The notes beneath the pieces were generated by a model that did not search any database, had not been told where the DNA came from, and saw only the letters and a program-made list of their open reading frames with translations. Below are positions 43,494-57,300 of a stretch of DNA of 64,000 nucleotides, in pieces (the first letter of the stretch is position 1; each line of letters starts with the position of its first letter). Position numbers and translations under genes: made by a program. This DNA is from Phaeosaccion multiseriatum (Eukaryota; Ochrophyta, other classes): assembly GCA_965112735.1 (NCBI GenBank), contig OZ218963.1, positions 1,426,001-1,490,000 on the forward strand. Direction: 5' to 3'.

Positions 43494-45259
43494 GAGAGAC
43501 TCCAGCGGTAGAGCAGCCTGTCCTCGCCCCCTACAAAATTAAGGGGTGATACGGACAGAGGAAGAGAGGAAGAGCTCTCGCTCTCCCTTAAACTTCCCTT
43601 CGTTTGAACCACATTGAATCCAACTGAAACTTCGCACATTGTTTGTTGGCGCCATCCCGCCGCCGCCCGACCCAGGCCATGGCTGGTGGATGGAACGTTT
43701 CATGTGAACGCCATGATCGCAGGTGCTGTACACCCCGTGTGCATAGGCTTGGTTGACGAGGACAACCCAAACCCTACGCTGTCCGTGCGCACTCTGATCC
43801 ATGCTTTGTCGTACCCAACATCAGTGAAGAAGGGGAGGGAGATAGAAGAGGAGCATGGGAAGAGAGGCATAGGAGAAAAGCAGAAGATGCCCGTAGGAAT
43901 TGATGCGCTCCCTCTCTCCCTCCCCCCTCCGTCCCTCCAGCTCAAAGCTCCGCAGAGGCAGCGCCGAGACCGCACAGCAGCAGTAGCAGCAGCTGCAGGA
44001 GAGGCATCACATCACGCCGCTCGTCATGTCATGCAGGTGGGTGGGTGAGAGAGGAAGAGTCCTTTGGGGTGGGGAGGGAGCACAGAAGGGGAGCATGGGA
44101 AGAGAGGCGTACAAGTAGAAGACGCCCGTAGGAATTGATGGAGTGGGGGAGTCCTCGGTGGACAGAGGTGCCGCAGCCGGGCGACGACCAGAGAGGGGAG
44201 AGTTGTTAGCGAATTGTGCGATCGACTTTGACCGCTGGGCTTGCGTCTGGAACAAGGGCTGCAGTGACGAAAGGACTCGGCAAGTGGAGCAACGTTTTCC
44301 GCAAGTCGAGTGCACATCTGCGCCAGTATCACGACCTGCTGAAGAGGAGGCAGCCTGACAACAGACTTGAGGCGACCGGCGCCTGGGAGGAGTTCACCAC
44401 TCCGTCTTAGAGCCACAACCGACGTGCCCATCGCCAGGACAGCTCGAGCAACTGAGGCTGAGGGAGGAGCCTATGTCTTTGGTAGCAGCAACTGCTGCGG
44501 CTGCGGCTGCGAGTAGCGCCGAGGCGTGCACCCTGCGGGAGCAAGCCCCCTAATTAGGGTGGAAGCGTGCCTAAATAGCGGTGCTAGTGGTCGACCGGCC
44601 ACACTTCGCGCTGAATCACAGCGGAAGTGGGCCTGTAAGATGTGCAAGAAGTGTGGGCATTAGCAGGAGGCTCGGAGGGATGGCGTGGGCTTGCACACAG
44701 GGAAGGAGAAGACTTGTTGCATACCGACAAGCGGACCTGGAAGCGCAATCGCAATGGCGAGCTCATTCCAGCGACCCAGTCCGCCAGCAAGATGTATGGT
44801 GGGCCCTGTGAGTGTGTATTCTGCAGTTCATTCGCAGCTTCTAAGCCATAGAAAGGCCAATTCAGGGCCAATAAAGGGGGGCAAAGTCTCTTCGCTTGTT
44901 GTAATCCACTAGCCAGTCGCCAGTTGGGGTGGGGGAATTTGAATTTAATTCTAAAGAATTCAAGTTGGTTAAGATGAGACAGTCAATAAGCCAGAGAGCG
45001 GGGGGAGTAGGACGAGAGGGAGAGAGAGAGGCAGAGCGCGAGAGGGAGGGAGCGGGAGCGCGACTGATTAGGGGTCAAATGAACTGAAACTGAAACTATA
45101 CTGGCTAAGGCCTAACAAACTAAACTCCGCGGGCAGGCCGACTTCTCTCCTCCGCTCTACTATAGCTAATCAAGAGCCAGGCCTGGCTCAGCCAGAATCA
45201 ATAATCAGGCCAGCTGCGCTGGCCATAATTAATAATCAGATAATCATAATGTAGAAAGA
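43494..45259. other. 1.8-kb gap between BTB and glycosyltransferase genes; no gene recognised
   Basis: It contains two similar blocks (43851-43902 and 44088-44139, both with GAGCATGGGAAGAGAGGC and CCCGTAGGAATTGATG) and a coding-like fragment on the plus strand (about 44285-44410, with FRKSSAHLRQYHDLLKRRQ). There is also a GA-rich tract at 45000-45065 and a hairpin GGCCAGCTGCGCTGGCC near 45213 between AATAATCA repeats. Probably decayed sequence. Confidence 0.5.
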
Positions 45260-48053
45260 TCACGCAAGATGGCCATTTGCCGCGTAGACATTGGCCAGTT
45301 GTTCCGCCAACTTTGCGGAAACGATCGGCGAACGATCATCCCTATTCACTGGGAACCACGACCTTCCTCCATCCGCGAGAGCGATGAGTGGCAGTATCTT
45401 GCCAAAGGGGTTGCAACCCCGCCCACAAGAGGGGCAAAATATCTTGAGCCCACGGCTGAGGAAAGCGGGTAGCTGTCCGAAAGAGCTCGTAGCAGAGATG
45501 ATGACGTCGGCGTTGGCCATGCACCTGCACGCAACAACGCATGACGAGATAGATATGACGGGGTTTGTCGATTGCCGTTACGTTACGCCCCAATGGGGTG
45601 GTGGGAGGGGGAGGAGGGGACCGGGTTTGTGTAAAGAGCTCACCTTATTGCAGTGTTCTCGCGGCCATTCAAATGTAGGACTGTATCGTAGTTCTTGCCC
45701 TGGCTGGAGACGAAAAAGTGGGCCTCAGGCCGATTGCATACTCCGCCCATTTCTCTTTCCTGACAATGCTCAGGGGGCTTGGCAGCAAGGCAAGCCGCAA
45801 CCTATTGAAGGTGTGCACGGACAGCCATGGATGGGGTCACAAACAAAGCGGGAGGGGATGGGTGGGAAGAAAGGAGGACAGGAGGAATACTGGACGAACC
45901 AACCCAGGCATCCTTTCGAGCCATCCCCCTGTCAACCCACCCAAGCCCCATTCATAAATACCCAGCATGACACATACCTGTTCGTGACTGATGTGTAGGT
46001 GTGGAAACTCCCGAAAGTATCCCAACTGATTTGGGCATGGCTCCCGAGACTCGGAGTAAACGTGGACCCTTGGCGGCTCACGGTCAAGCTCTTCCGCGGC
46101 GGCCGCGATACGAGAAACGAGGGCCCCAACGTCCATATCGAAGCCCTCCACCGTCTGATCTCTGGTCATGTCACATTTTTTTAGCTCTCTTCGTCGTGGC
46201 GGTGCTGTCTTTCTTACGTAGTCTCCCTGGCGCAGTTGAATGGCGACATTTAACCGGGCGTACGGAAATTCACAGCCGTCGTAGGGGTGATACCTGGATG
46301 CAGACAGGGAAACGAGAACCGAAAGAGTGCCAGTGTGGCAAAGAACAGTGTGGCAAAGCAAAACACGGGCATATAGAAGGGCGGTCCATGAGGGGCTGTG
46401 AGGATTGACGAACTACAGTGTGTGCCTCGAGGTAGAGGGTTGGCAACGAGGCTCAGCAATAGTAGCAGGGTACAGAGCAGACCTAAACGAAACGAAAACA
46501 ATTTCCTCCTTATTCCCCTTCTCTCCCGCCCTGGGCCAGCTCCTCCCCCCCCCCCATCCTGCCCCCCATGTCCTTACCCCGGCCGAGGTGCGTGAAATGC
46601 GTCGCGTATCCGATCTCGCCCCGCTAGGATGGTCGAGGGTAAGGCCACTAGTACGTCCAGACACGAACGACAAAACAGAGAAAAAGCGTTGGACTGACGA
46701 TGGGAAGAAAATGGCCTCTCAAGACACCTGGTGTTCGTTGAACAATTCATAGCTCATACCTGCAGGGTCCAGTCCATTTCGCCACGGCTGACCTCGCAGA
46801 ACTGCGTTGATAGGCTCCTTCGGAAGGCACATCACATTCACCTTTGGTTTCGCCCCTGGATGTTCTTTCATCGACCTCAGCCATTCCTCGAACACTTCAA
46901 GGTCGACAATCTCCTCCTTCTCGTGGAAACAATAGGGAAATGCGCGTGTGGCGGGGTCAGCAAATTTGGATCCAAATCAGCAGCAGCAGAATCTGATGCA
47001 GAAGTCAGTGCCCAGCAGCCACTGGCGACGAAAAAGGGCAGTCGCAGGTGGTGGACATATAGGAAAGAGTGAGATAAGGAACTACACAGACACGGAGCAA
47101 GAGCCTGATAACCTCACCCTCGAGTTCGTCATCTTCTTCCAATGGACAAAGCTACTCACCGGCTTAGGGACAGCTTCCACAGCATACGCCCTAATGTTGA
47201 AGAACTCTTCCCAATCCGACACTACGCATCGGAACACTGACGAGAGGTTCTCATAACTGGTGTCCTCGGGGTTGGACAATCCCACAACAACCGTGCGGTG
47301 GCAGTAAAGGGTGCCATTACGCCAAACGGCGCCTCGTCCTTGTTGAGCGTTGAAAGAGGCAAGACTCTCCTCCAACACCAGCCGATCCTCTTGCTGTCAG
47401 TCGGTGGGCATGCGAGAGTCGAGCGAGAGGTACATCCTAAGCCAGGGGAGAAACTCCTTCCTTTCTGTTCATTTACTTACCGCCACCTCCGTGTGCTCCA
47501 TAACCGCCGGAATGACACTCTGACAACCAAGGCCTCCCGCGAGGATCACACTCCAGAACCAACGCAGAAACGAACCCCCTATGCCATCGTGCGTTCTCTC
47601 AACAACAAGTGTGCAAGATATTTTCAGGTCCTGTGTCGTCCGCCACAGGTTCAGCCATGTCGTGGACGAGTTCATTTGGATCACATCGACCTCTTGGAAA
47701 CCGTCCTCCCAGATGTCCATCACCCTTCGCGTGTCATCCAAGCTCCATCGGGTTGTTCCTTCATCTGCTCCTCCTCCTCCTCCCCCTCCTCCTCCTCCTC
47801 CTCCTCCTCCTCCTCCTCCTCCTCCTCCTCCTCCTCCTCCATCTCTCTCCCCCTCCTCTACCTCCCAATCTCTCCTCCCCCTCGACTCAAGGTCATGTGG
47901 TTGTCTTGACTGAGGGCTTGCGTGGGCCAGCAAGGGGTGACAGGTGAGATTGGCGAGGCTGCTGATGGCCGCGATGGCTAAGGCTGTTGTCAAGGTTTGG
48001 AAGACGGAGTATCGTTTGATGTGTACGCATTTGCTTGCCGTCCTCTCACTCAT
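45260..48053 (-). CDS. Type II membrane glycosyltransferase, fucosyltransferase-like fold
   Basis: Exons 48053-47481, 47387-47160, 46919-46760, 46623-46578, 46293-45978, 45759-45644 and 45524-45260; 567 residues, all junctions in phase. A cytosolic head of about 18 residues precedes a signal-anchor (FQTLTTALAIAAISSLANL), then a Gly-rich stem encoded by (CTC)n, as in Golgi enzymes. The catalytic half has NVAIQLRQGDY, corresponding to the HxRRGD sugar-nucleotide-binding motif of GT-B fucosyltransferases, then RVHVYSES and ADVIISATSSFGQLPAFLS, the usual C-terminal acceptor-site block. Substrate cannot be read from sequence; the RQGDY form differs from the common RRGD. Two palindromic TIR elements begin 66 bp upstream of the ATG and must sit in or replace its promoter. 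Confidence 0.78.
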
Positions 48054-48120
48054 TCGATTCGCAGCTAGAACTAAGTGTCTTGAGGGGGAGGGGGAGTTCC
48101 CCTTCCTATCGTTCGTGCTA

Positions 48121-48516
48121 CTGTGATTTCGCGGTTGAGTGGCACTTTTGACGCCCAATTACGCCCCATTAATTTTTTTTACGCCAAATGACGATTTTTT
48201 TGACGACGTTTGACGACGTTTGACGACGCTTTAGCCCCCTATTTGACGCCCTTTGACGCCTTTTTGACGCTCTTTGACGCCCTTTGACGCCCTTTTCCGT
48301 GATTTTTTTTTACGTGATTTTTTTTAGACGAAATTAAGGCGAATGAAGATAAAAGGGCGTCAAAGTGCATCAAAGGGCGTCAAAGGGCGTCAAATAGGGG
48401 GCTAAAGCGTCGTCAAACGTCGTCAAACGTCGTCAAAAAAATCGTCATATGGCGTAAAAAAAAATTAATGGGGCGTAATTGGGCGTCAAAAGTGCCACTC
48501 AACCGCGAAATCACAG
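48121..48516. mobile_element. Palindromic TIR element, copy B (intact, TA-flanked)
   Basis: It begins CTGTGATTTCGCGGTTGAG and ends with the exact reverse complement (ending CCGCGAAATCACAG). TA occurs immediately outside both ends (48119-48120 and 48517-48518), as expected for a Tc1/mariner-type target duplication. Arms are GACGCC/GACGACG arrays; the centre shares the TTTTTAGACGAAATTAAGGC core with copy C. No open frame of note. Confidence 0.85.
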
Positions 48517-48842
48517 TAATTTTTTTTGACGCCAAATGACGATTTTTTTGACGACGTTTGACGACGTTTGACGACGTTTGACGACGCTTTAGCCCCCTAT
48601 TTGACGCCATTTGACGCCCTTTTATCTTAATTCGCCTTAATTTCGTCTAAAAAAAATCACGGAAAAAAAATCACGGAAAAGGGCGTCAAAGGGCGTCAAA
48701 GAGCGTCAAAAGGCGTCAAAGGGCGTCAAATAGGGGGCTAAAGCGTCGTCAAACGTCGTCAAACGTCGTCAAAGTAATCGTCATTTGGCGTAAAAAAAAA
48801 TTAAAGGGGCGTCAAAAGTGCCACTCAACCGCGAAATCACAG
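48517..48842. mobile_element. Palindromic TIR element, copy C (left end truncated)
   Basis: Starts directly after copy B at TAATTTTTTTTGACGCC, thus lacking the outer ~50 bp of its left arm, and ends with an intact right end CCGCGAAATCACAG. It is closely similar to copy B. Confidence 0.8.
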
Positions 48843-50122
48843 CACGAGCATTTAAAAAAAAAAAAAAATTCAAAACCATAATTTCGTGGGGCAGGTGCCC
48901 CACTTCACGGTACTATTAGACATACGGACTACAAAAACTTAACTACGCACTGCACTCACTCACTCACTCACTCACTCACTCACTCACTCACTCACTCACT
49001 CACTCACTCACTCACTCACCTACGCATGCACGCACACGTCATCCGCGGGCGGAGAGCGGAGAGTCGGAGAGAATTGACTGGTCAGAGGGTAAGAGGGAGA
49101 AAGCTTGGCCTCAAAGGGTAACCGGGGGAATAGAGGGGAAGAAAGGGGGGGGAGCCGGGGACTAGAGGAGACTCCTTGAGCTTGCCAAGCAGGCGGTCTG
49201 GGGCCGATGAGAGTGAATTGTTGGTGTTTGAATGTGCTTAGAGGATACGGCCTCTTTGACCTCTTGAGACGCCTTTCGGTTGCTGGCTTCTGGCAAGGCA
49301 ACACAAATGGTGATGGAGCCGACTGCCTGGGGCCGACCAACCCCACGCCGTGCATGTCCCGGCATCCTGCTTGCCCCTCACTTTCGATCACGTGGGTTGA
49401 GCAACGCATTCCAGCCATCTCGTCATTCACCCCTGCCCCCCCGGGTGTCGCGCTCAGGGGCCGAGTCTTCATCCACAGGGGCGCTGGAATGAATGGATGG
49501 GTCACAGAAGTCGAGCCTCCCTCAACCCCCGCCCTCGGCCTTGGAGCAACACATGCCCTCCGTGTGGGGCTCAGTGCTAGTACAGGTTGTACGCAAAAGA
49601 AGGGAAAAACCCTTTATTGACTTATAGAGTAGAGAACTGGCGGTTTGGCTTCCGCTTCCTCGCGCCCCGTCGTGGCCCTTCTGTCATGGGACTGCACCCT
49701 CTGGAAGCAAGGGTGCAAGGATGGATAAGTCAAGGAGCGAGGGTGGAGGTCTGGTGTGGGAACCTGCTCATTTCCGTCACGGCCTCCGCCACGGCCTCCC
49801 TCACCTTCTCAGGGTGTCATGTGAGCAGAAGCCCGGTAGGGGGGAGGCATCAACATAGACGGATGAGGCCAGATGCCTCCAACCTCAGATGATGAGATTC
49901 TCAGGCGACCACCCACTGGCCTTGTTCGTCGTAGGCCCCCTCCACCCCTTCCTCCTCAGCCTGCTGGCCAGCAGAGCGTTCCTCTCCAGCACCCAATTGT
50001 TCGAGGGACTGTTGTCCCGTTCCACCCTTAAGGAACTGTGAGAGAAGGGGCGACGTATTGGAAGGGATCGGTCAGCGAAAAGCGGGACAGGGAAGAGATG
50101 GAGGGGTGCCAAAAGTAGTCCA
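48843..50122. other. Intergenic between TIR elements and the LRR-IQ-WW gene
   Basis: Contains an A-run at 48854, a hairpin GGGGCAGGTGCCCC near 48889 and a (CTCA)n tract at 48955-49019. A plus-strand open frame (49207-49620) has no family resemblance or splice support. No gene recognised. Confidence 0.5.
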
Positions 50123-52041
50123 TCAAGCTATGCATGTTGAGGAGGAGGGGCGTTCCAAACCCCTCTCGACGACTGAAGTCGAAGCAAGAAGCAGCAAGTC
50201 CCCTCCTCCTCTCTCGTGTCTGAGTTGCAGGCGGAGGCACACACTTGCGTCGATCTCAAGCTAAGCCCACCCGGACACAACATACGTATGCATGCGTGCG
50301 TTTTCCTCCCCAGCAAGCAACAACAATAACACCCCCCCACACACACACCTTGGCCTTGACCTCCTCGGCGTTTTCAAGCTCCACCTGCGCCCAGTCCCTC
50401 AGGCCGCCCATATGCTGCAGCATGCTCACGGCCTCGATGAGCTCCTCCTCCTTCTCGAACTGCTTCTCCTTGAACAATACACGCGCCCGCGCCACTGCGG
50501 AGCCCAGTTTGGCGTAGGTTGGGCTCTCAACGAGCTCCTTCAGATATGGCATTTGCTCCGATCGAGACAACTCATCGAAACTTGAGGCCTTTTAGTGACG
50601 ACAGGGAGCAAACATTGCATTGCGTTAGGCAGGAGGACGGAGGACGGGGGGGGGGGACGTTTGCTCGCGCGATTGCTACGGAGGGAGAGTTCCGCTCTTT
50701 GTCCATATTCATTCCACGGAATCACCTTCCTTGCACGAAAGAAAGGGCCGAATGGGCGACGTACACCCCGACAGTACAACATATGAAGACCCCAGCGCTG
50801 TGTGTGTGTTTGTGTGTGTGGTGCTTAGCTGTCTCTCTCTTTCTCACACACACACACACACAAACTCTTTCTCACACACACACACACACAAACACACACA
50901 CTCACCTTCTGGCACATCTCTCTTGAGAAGTAGCAGGCAAAGCGCAAGTCGTCAAGCAGCGCCTTCTTGGCCTTGGCCTTGGCCTCCGCGTCGTCATCTT
51001 CGAAGCGTGGGTCTTCGTACTCCACCTCCTGCGTCTCGTTATTGATGAAAACAATGTCAGCGTTCTCGTCCGATGCCATCGTCCTACGACAAGAAGGGGG
51101 GGGGAGGGGCAGTACAGGGTGGGGTAGGGTAGGGTAGGGTAGGGTCCAAAGGTCAAACAGGAGTTACATACAGGCAACAGAAGAGCATCTTGAGTTACAT
51201 ACAGGCAACAGAAGAGCATCTTGAGTTACACATATACACATGCAGGCAACAGAAGAGCATCTTGAGTTACACGTATACACATACAGGCAACAGAAGAGCA
51301 TCTTGAGTTACACATATACACATACAGGCAACAGAAGAGCTTCTTGAGTTACATACAGGCAACAGAAGAGCATCTTGAGTTACATACAGGCAACAGAAGA
51401 GCATCTTGAGTTACATACAGGCAACAGAAGAGCATCTTGAGCACGTCGGTCACAGCACAGAGGATGGATCTTAGCTCGTGGGGTGCGAAAGAGGTAGAGG
51501 GGGGGGATGTCGACTGAGAGAGTAGAGAGATGAGAGATATAGTGGGGTGGGGCATCAACTCCCTGCCCTTGCTTGAGGGGAGGGAGGGGGGGACTTGTCC
51601 TTGTCCAGTGACAGATGGCAGTGACGGACGTACCATTGCTCGGCATTCTCGTGCGCGTATCGGATAACGCCGGATTGCTCGTCGAACCTGCAAAGGAGGC
51701 GCAAACATGCACAAGCGAGCCATTGTATTGCATTACATGTGTTAGGTCAGCCGGCAAAGTACGGTACGCAAGTGGAGGGAGGGAAAGGTGGGAGGGGGGC
51801 GTTGGCAGGGTAGTATGGGGGATCGGAAAAGAGCAGAGGGGCACGGCTTGAAGGAGGGCATGAAAAGAGAGGAGAGGGGTATGTCTCAACCACGGGCAGG
51901 TCCAGCAAGAAGGGCAGAGGGACGGGGAAGCAGTGCCCACACTCGGTATGTAGGCACTTTAGACGAAGCCTCCCAGTATGTACATGTACGTGTGCTCGCC
52001 TTGGCACACGAGATATGTACACACTAGTCCGTCTGTGCACG

Positions 52042-52080
<39 letters not shown>

Positions 52081-54355
52081 TCGCACTACTCACACTCTCA
52101 CTAGTCTGTGCTCACACTCACCACTCACTCGTACACACACACTTGTACACACACACGCACACACACACTGCTCCTCCCAAACGCCCTTCTTGCGAGTCCT
52201 ATACGCCACGCCCTCTCCTACCCCGCATGCCCCGCGCACCCCCCTGCCTGCAAACATGGAACGACCAACGTGGGTCGTACGTACCAGCGCATCTTGCCGG
52301 CTTGCTCGTCCCACAGCTTGACCCATCTTGTGTCCTGAGCAAAGAGGACGAGGTTGGCCGCCTCCTTCTTGCGCAGCGCCGCCGCTCGGAGCTTTTGCCG
52401 CACCACGTCGGGGTCCACGGTGTTTCGGTACTCCACCCACACCTGCGCACGCACACACACAGGGAGAGAGAGAGCCACCGCAGCATCGCGTGAGTGAAGC
52501 CGAAACGAAACTGCAACCCAAGCAAGACACACGCCCGACGAGCTTGAGGCTTGAGGCTTGAGGCTTGAGGCTCAGAAGTAGGCAGAAAGAGGTAGACGTG
52601 CCCATCATCTGCCCGACTTTGAACATGTCGCGCACATCGTCACCAAAACAGAGTCAAACGGGGTCACGAGAAAGAGAGAGGAAGGGAGGGGGGGGAGGGA
52701 GAGGAAGAGGGACAGCGAAAAAGAGAGAGGGAGAGGGAGGACTAGATGGGACACGCATCGATCGCTGCTCACCCCGTTGGTCTGCAGTGAGATGCGTTCC
52801 TGGTTGGCGTACAGGTCCATCCACTCGTGGTCTCCATCTTCGTAGTCGAGGCGGTGCTTTCCTGATTGTGAGTGGATGCGTGAGTGAGCGAGTGAGTGAG
52901 GTGAGCCGTGCGTGAGGGAATGAGTGAGTGAGTGAGTGAGTGAGTGAGTGAGTGCGTGAGGGAGTGAGCGAGAGAATGAGCGAGTGAGTCCGTGGGCGTA
53001 AGAGGAAGAGCGCAGATCGCAGACGAGGACGAGGGGATGCTATCATTGTCGTCCATGTGCAAAGTTAGGAGTCCAAGGTATGGATGGCCCAATGAGCCCC
53101 GCACCTCTCCCCCTGTGGAACTTTTGTGATGGTGCACATGAAGGAAGCTTGTTCGCTGGGCCAATACACATTCGCAACGCGGCCGATGAGGCCCGTCTCG
53201 AAGCCGAAGGGGCGATGGTCTGCGAGGGGTAAGGACACGCGAGAGAAAGCAGAGCAGAAGGACGGCCAATGGAGGAAACAACAAGAGCCCAAGTAGGGGT
53301 CTACGTGAAGGAGGCTGCTGGATCACAACTGAATCACAAACTGCGGCTGCACTGCTGCTGCACTGCGGCTGTACTGCTGCTACCCTGTCGGTCGGCGTGA
53401 TGAGGGCCCCACCGGCTCGCACGCACCCACCTGATCTCTCGTTGAGTACGGAGTTGAACCAGTAGGCCATTTGCTGCACCTCGTCCCAGGCCTCCTCCCA
53501 ATACGCGTCCGCCTCGTCCACCTCCTCGTCCTCGCTGCACATAAGAAGCAGCAGTGCGGCAGCAGCAGTAGTGCGGTAGTAACAGAAGCAGCAGCAGTAG
53601 TGGAGCAAGTAGTAGTAGTAGCGCGCAGTAACAGCAGCAGCAGCAGCAGCAGCAAGCAGTAGCAGTAATGGCAGCAGCAGCAGTCGCAGTAGCAGTCGCC
53701 GCAGCAGTCGCAGCAACAGTTGGCAGTAACAGCAGCGAGGGGCGTGGTGAGCGGGGTCAAGGGATCGCACGTCGGGACCGCATGCGAGGAGGAACAAAAA
53801 CAAATCTGAGGGACACAACTGGTACCCGGAGGGAAGACACTTTTGCCAACGTGAAACTGAAAACTGTGCGTTTTCAGTTGGTAACTCAGCGCACTCACAC
53901 GCCCACCACGCACCTGCAGGAGTCCCTGTTGTAATCCTCCACGTGCTTCCTCCACCTGGGCACAGGGGCAAAGAGGCCGCCCGCAGAGACAAGTAGGTCA
54001 GCATGCGTAAGGTCACGGTCCATGAATGAGCAAGCAGAGACAAGCAGGTCAGCACACGTAGGGTCGCGTTAGCATGGATAAGTAAAGCAGAGACAAGTCA
54101 GCAAGTCAGCACACATCAGAACACTGACGGACTGCCTGTCTGCCTGATTGACTGACCTGGTGCTGACCATCTCCGCCCGCTCGTCCACCTCGAGCTCCTG
54201 TCTCTTCAGCACATACGCGGTGACGGCATTGAGGCGCAGGAGTTGCCAGCTCATCACTCGGCTGCCTCGGAAGGTTCTCTGAATGTCCGTGGCGCACGCT
54301 GTGTGGTGCGTCCAGATTGTGAACCTGTCTCAACACACACAGATTCATACACGGC

Positions 54356-54387
<32 letters not shown>

Positions 54388-57300
54388 AGAGTAGGGGGGG
54401 GGGTGACAAGGTAGAGAGAGGAAGGGAGGGAGGGGGGGGGAGGGGGACAGGCGGGGGCAGAAAGAGATGAAATTGCGTCGAAGACATCAAAGAAAGCTCC
54501 TCTGAAGGACGTCTCGAGCACTTCCTCTGAAGGAAAATGGGATACAGGTAGGTAGGTGGGTAGGTAGACAGGCAGGTAGAAAATATCACTTTTGCATGGC
54601 CGCACCTTCTCCTCCACTCCATCCTGGCCAGCATGCCCCTGAAGGCCGCTTGGATGACGATGGCCTTTCTGTGACGGGCCCTCTTGAGCCGCATCATCTC
54701 CTTGAGCATGACGGCCCCATTGTACTTTCCTAAGCAGCCCCTCCAAAAGATCTGTTTGAGTGGAGAGGTCGTATGTGTATGGGATGTGCATGTTTCAAAA
54801 GAGAGGGGAGAAGGTTGCGATGCACGGCCAGTCAGTCAGTCGGTTACTCAGACAGGTCGGGCGGTCAGTCAGTCAGTCCTTCAGCCGGTCAGCAGGACGG
54901 TCAATCCAGTCAGCCAGTCAATCAGTCAGTCAGTTAGTCCGTTTGTCAGTCGGATAGTCAGTCCGTGAGTCAGTCTGTTGGAGTGATGCGTACCTGTATA
55001 ATTTTGGCCGCTCGGAGCTCGAGTTGCCGCTGCACCTCTCTCTCCACTTTGAGCCGCCGCAAGACACAGCAGCTAATATACACCCGAGCCACTGCCTACG
55101 GGAGGGGGGGGGGGGCGATAGATATTGGGATGAGGAAAACACAGGCTCTTTAAAGGGGGCTCCGAGGGCCTCCCCAGGGAGGGGGTCCACGGGGAGAGGA
55201 GCAAGTCCTGCGCTCAATGCACCCAAAGAAGCATTCATCCAAGAGCTCCTCTCCTCCGCACACTCCTACCCCTCCCCATCCTTCCCCTCCCCTCTGTCCC
55301 TCCCTCTCTCCGTCCTTCCCTTCCTCCCTCCCTCCCGCCCCTCCCCACCCCACCTGGATACACTTTGCCGAATGGTCCTCGTCCCTCCGCCTCTGTGTCA
55401 CCACCTCACTCCACGCGGCGCACTTTCTCGAGGACAAGAAGTAGCGCAAAACCGCAGCGATGCGAACTGCCGCGGCGTTCTGTTGAGGGGAGGAGGGGAG
55501 GGGGGGAGGGGAGGACGGAGCAGGGGAGGATGGATTTTGGGAGGTTGGTTGGCTGGTTGGTTGGTTGGTTGGTTCGTTCTCATGCGTTCATGGGGGGAAG
55601 GTGGGCGGGGATGGTGACCCTTGTACGTGAGGAAGGAGCCGGGGGGGGGATGATGGTACGCAGGAGGGGGACAGCGGTGGGCGGTGAAACGCGTACTGGC
55701 AAGCCCTGGCAAGCGCGCCCCATGTATCCTCACAGCAAACAGAAATAGTACACACTAGGGGTGACACGTTCACACACGCCATAAGGTGCCATCCTATTGA
55801 CAAACGAGGCGTTTCAGAAGGCCGTGCGGGCCTGCCTCACCTGCAGCTCCACTTTCCGATTGCGGTGGACGATTTGGAGCGCCATGTGCACAAATTGGTC
55901 CTGCCGACGCACAAGATGACCCCTGCACAGCGGCAGGAAGCAAGCAAGCAAGAAAGCAAGCAAGAAAGCAAGCAAGGAAACAAGATGCAAGCAGGCAGGC
56001 AGGCAGGCAGGCAGGCAGGCACGCAGGTACGCAGGCAGGCAGGCCAGTAAGTGTGCAAGCAAGTAAGTAAGCAAGCAGACAAGAAAACAACCAAACAGGT
56101 GGGGGGTGATGTGAGTCGGAGGGAACACACCCCGACACCCCGCATGGGCACGGCACTCTCATGCTCACTTCCTTACCTGAATGCGGCCTGGATAGGAATG
56201 GCATTCGCTCCTTTGGCCATGAGCTGTGCCCTCTCTACTCGGCACTCTGCCGCAAAGCACCGCACTCTGTGCCAAGCAAAGGAGAACCCCCAAATCAACC
56301 CCCCCCCGAGCGGGTGGTAAACATGTGGTAGAGAGAGGGGGGTGAGAGAGACAGAGAGAGAGGTAGAGAGAGACAGATAGAGAGAGAGGCAGACAAGAAG
56401 AAAGCGTGTGAGAGAGAGACGGGCAGGGATGCCGACTTTTGGGACTTTGGACCGTCGCGGCCTCCCCTGCAACAGACACGCCTCACAAGATGCGGATCCG
56501 AATAATGGGGGTGGTCAACCGACCCCCCAAGTCTTCCTCCCCTCCTCCCCTCCCATTCTCGCAGAAGGACAACAGAAGAAACGACGCAAGACTTTCACAC
56601 GAGGCGAAATACTTGCCTGTAGCCCCGATACACCCTCTGGACAAGTCGTGCCCCGATGTCCGCCTCCCTCCAGTACACCTTCTCCTTGATAGCCGCAGCC
56701 CGCAGGTGCCGCTGAAACGCCATTTGTATCTGCAGAGCCGCATTGTCCAAGCGCTCGTTCTCTTGCCGCTCTTGCTCGCGGAGGCTGTGGCGGAGGGAGG
56801 GGGGGGGGGTGAGAGCCTCTAAGTGGTGCGTAGTGCTTCGCTTACCCCCGGTGGCAGTAGGAGTAATTGACGTATCGGAAGACAACGTGCAGGGGGGGAG
56901 GGGGGGGTCGAGGAAATACGATTGTATGCCCTTCTTCAAGCGCACGGCCACACACTGCCCATACATATACAGAGTACATGCATACAAAGCCCATGCATGG
57001 CACACACATACACAGCAGGCTCGCCCTCTGCTTTGACCGATGCGGGGCTTTTGTCTCCCACCGAACCAAAAACAAATGTTACGCACCTACTCCAAAAGCT
57101 TCCCCAGCGTTTCTGAATGAGCCGCGCCGCCGCCGTCTCCACCTGATACTGCGCTTCTTCCACTCTCTGATGCACCAAGTCTGGGCGAGGCAAAAAGCCA
57201 AAGAAAGTGCGCGCCTGTGCAGTGCGTGCCCAGCGCAGGGGGGGGGGGAAGGGGGGAAGGGAGGAAGGGAGGGAGGGAGGAGGGAGGTAGGTAGGAGGGA

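Noticed and set aside
49207-49620. 137-codon plus-strand open frame as a gene
   Set aside because: No domain, no low-complexity explanation either, and no splice or start context; support is too weak.
51124-51144. (TAGGG)n run as telomeric sequence
   Set aside because: Only four or five units, internal, and beside a minisatellite in an intron.
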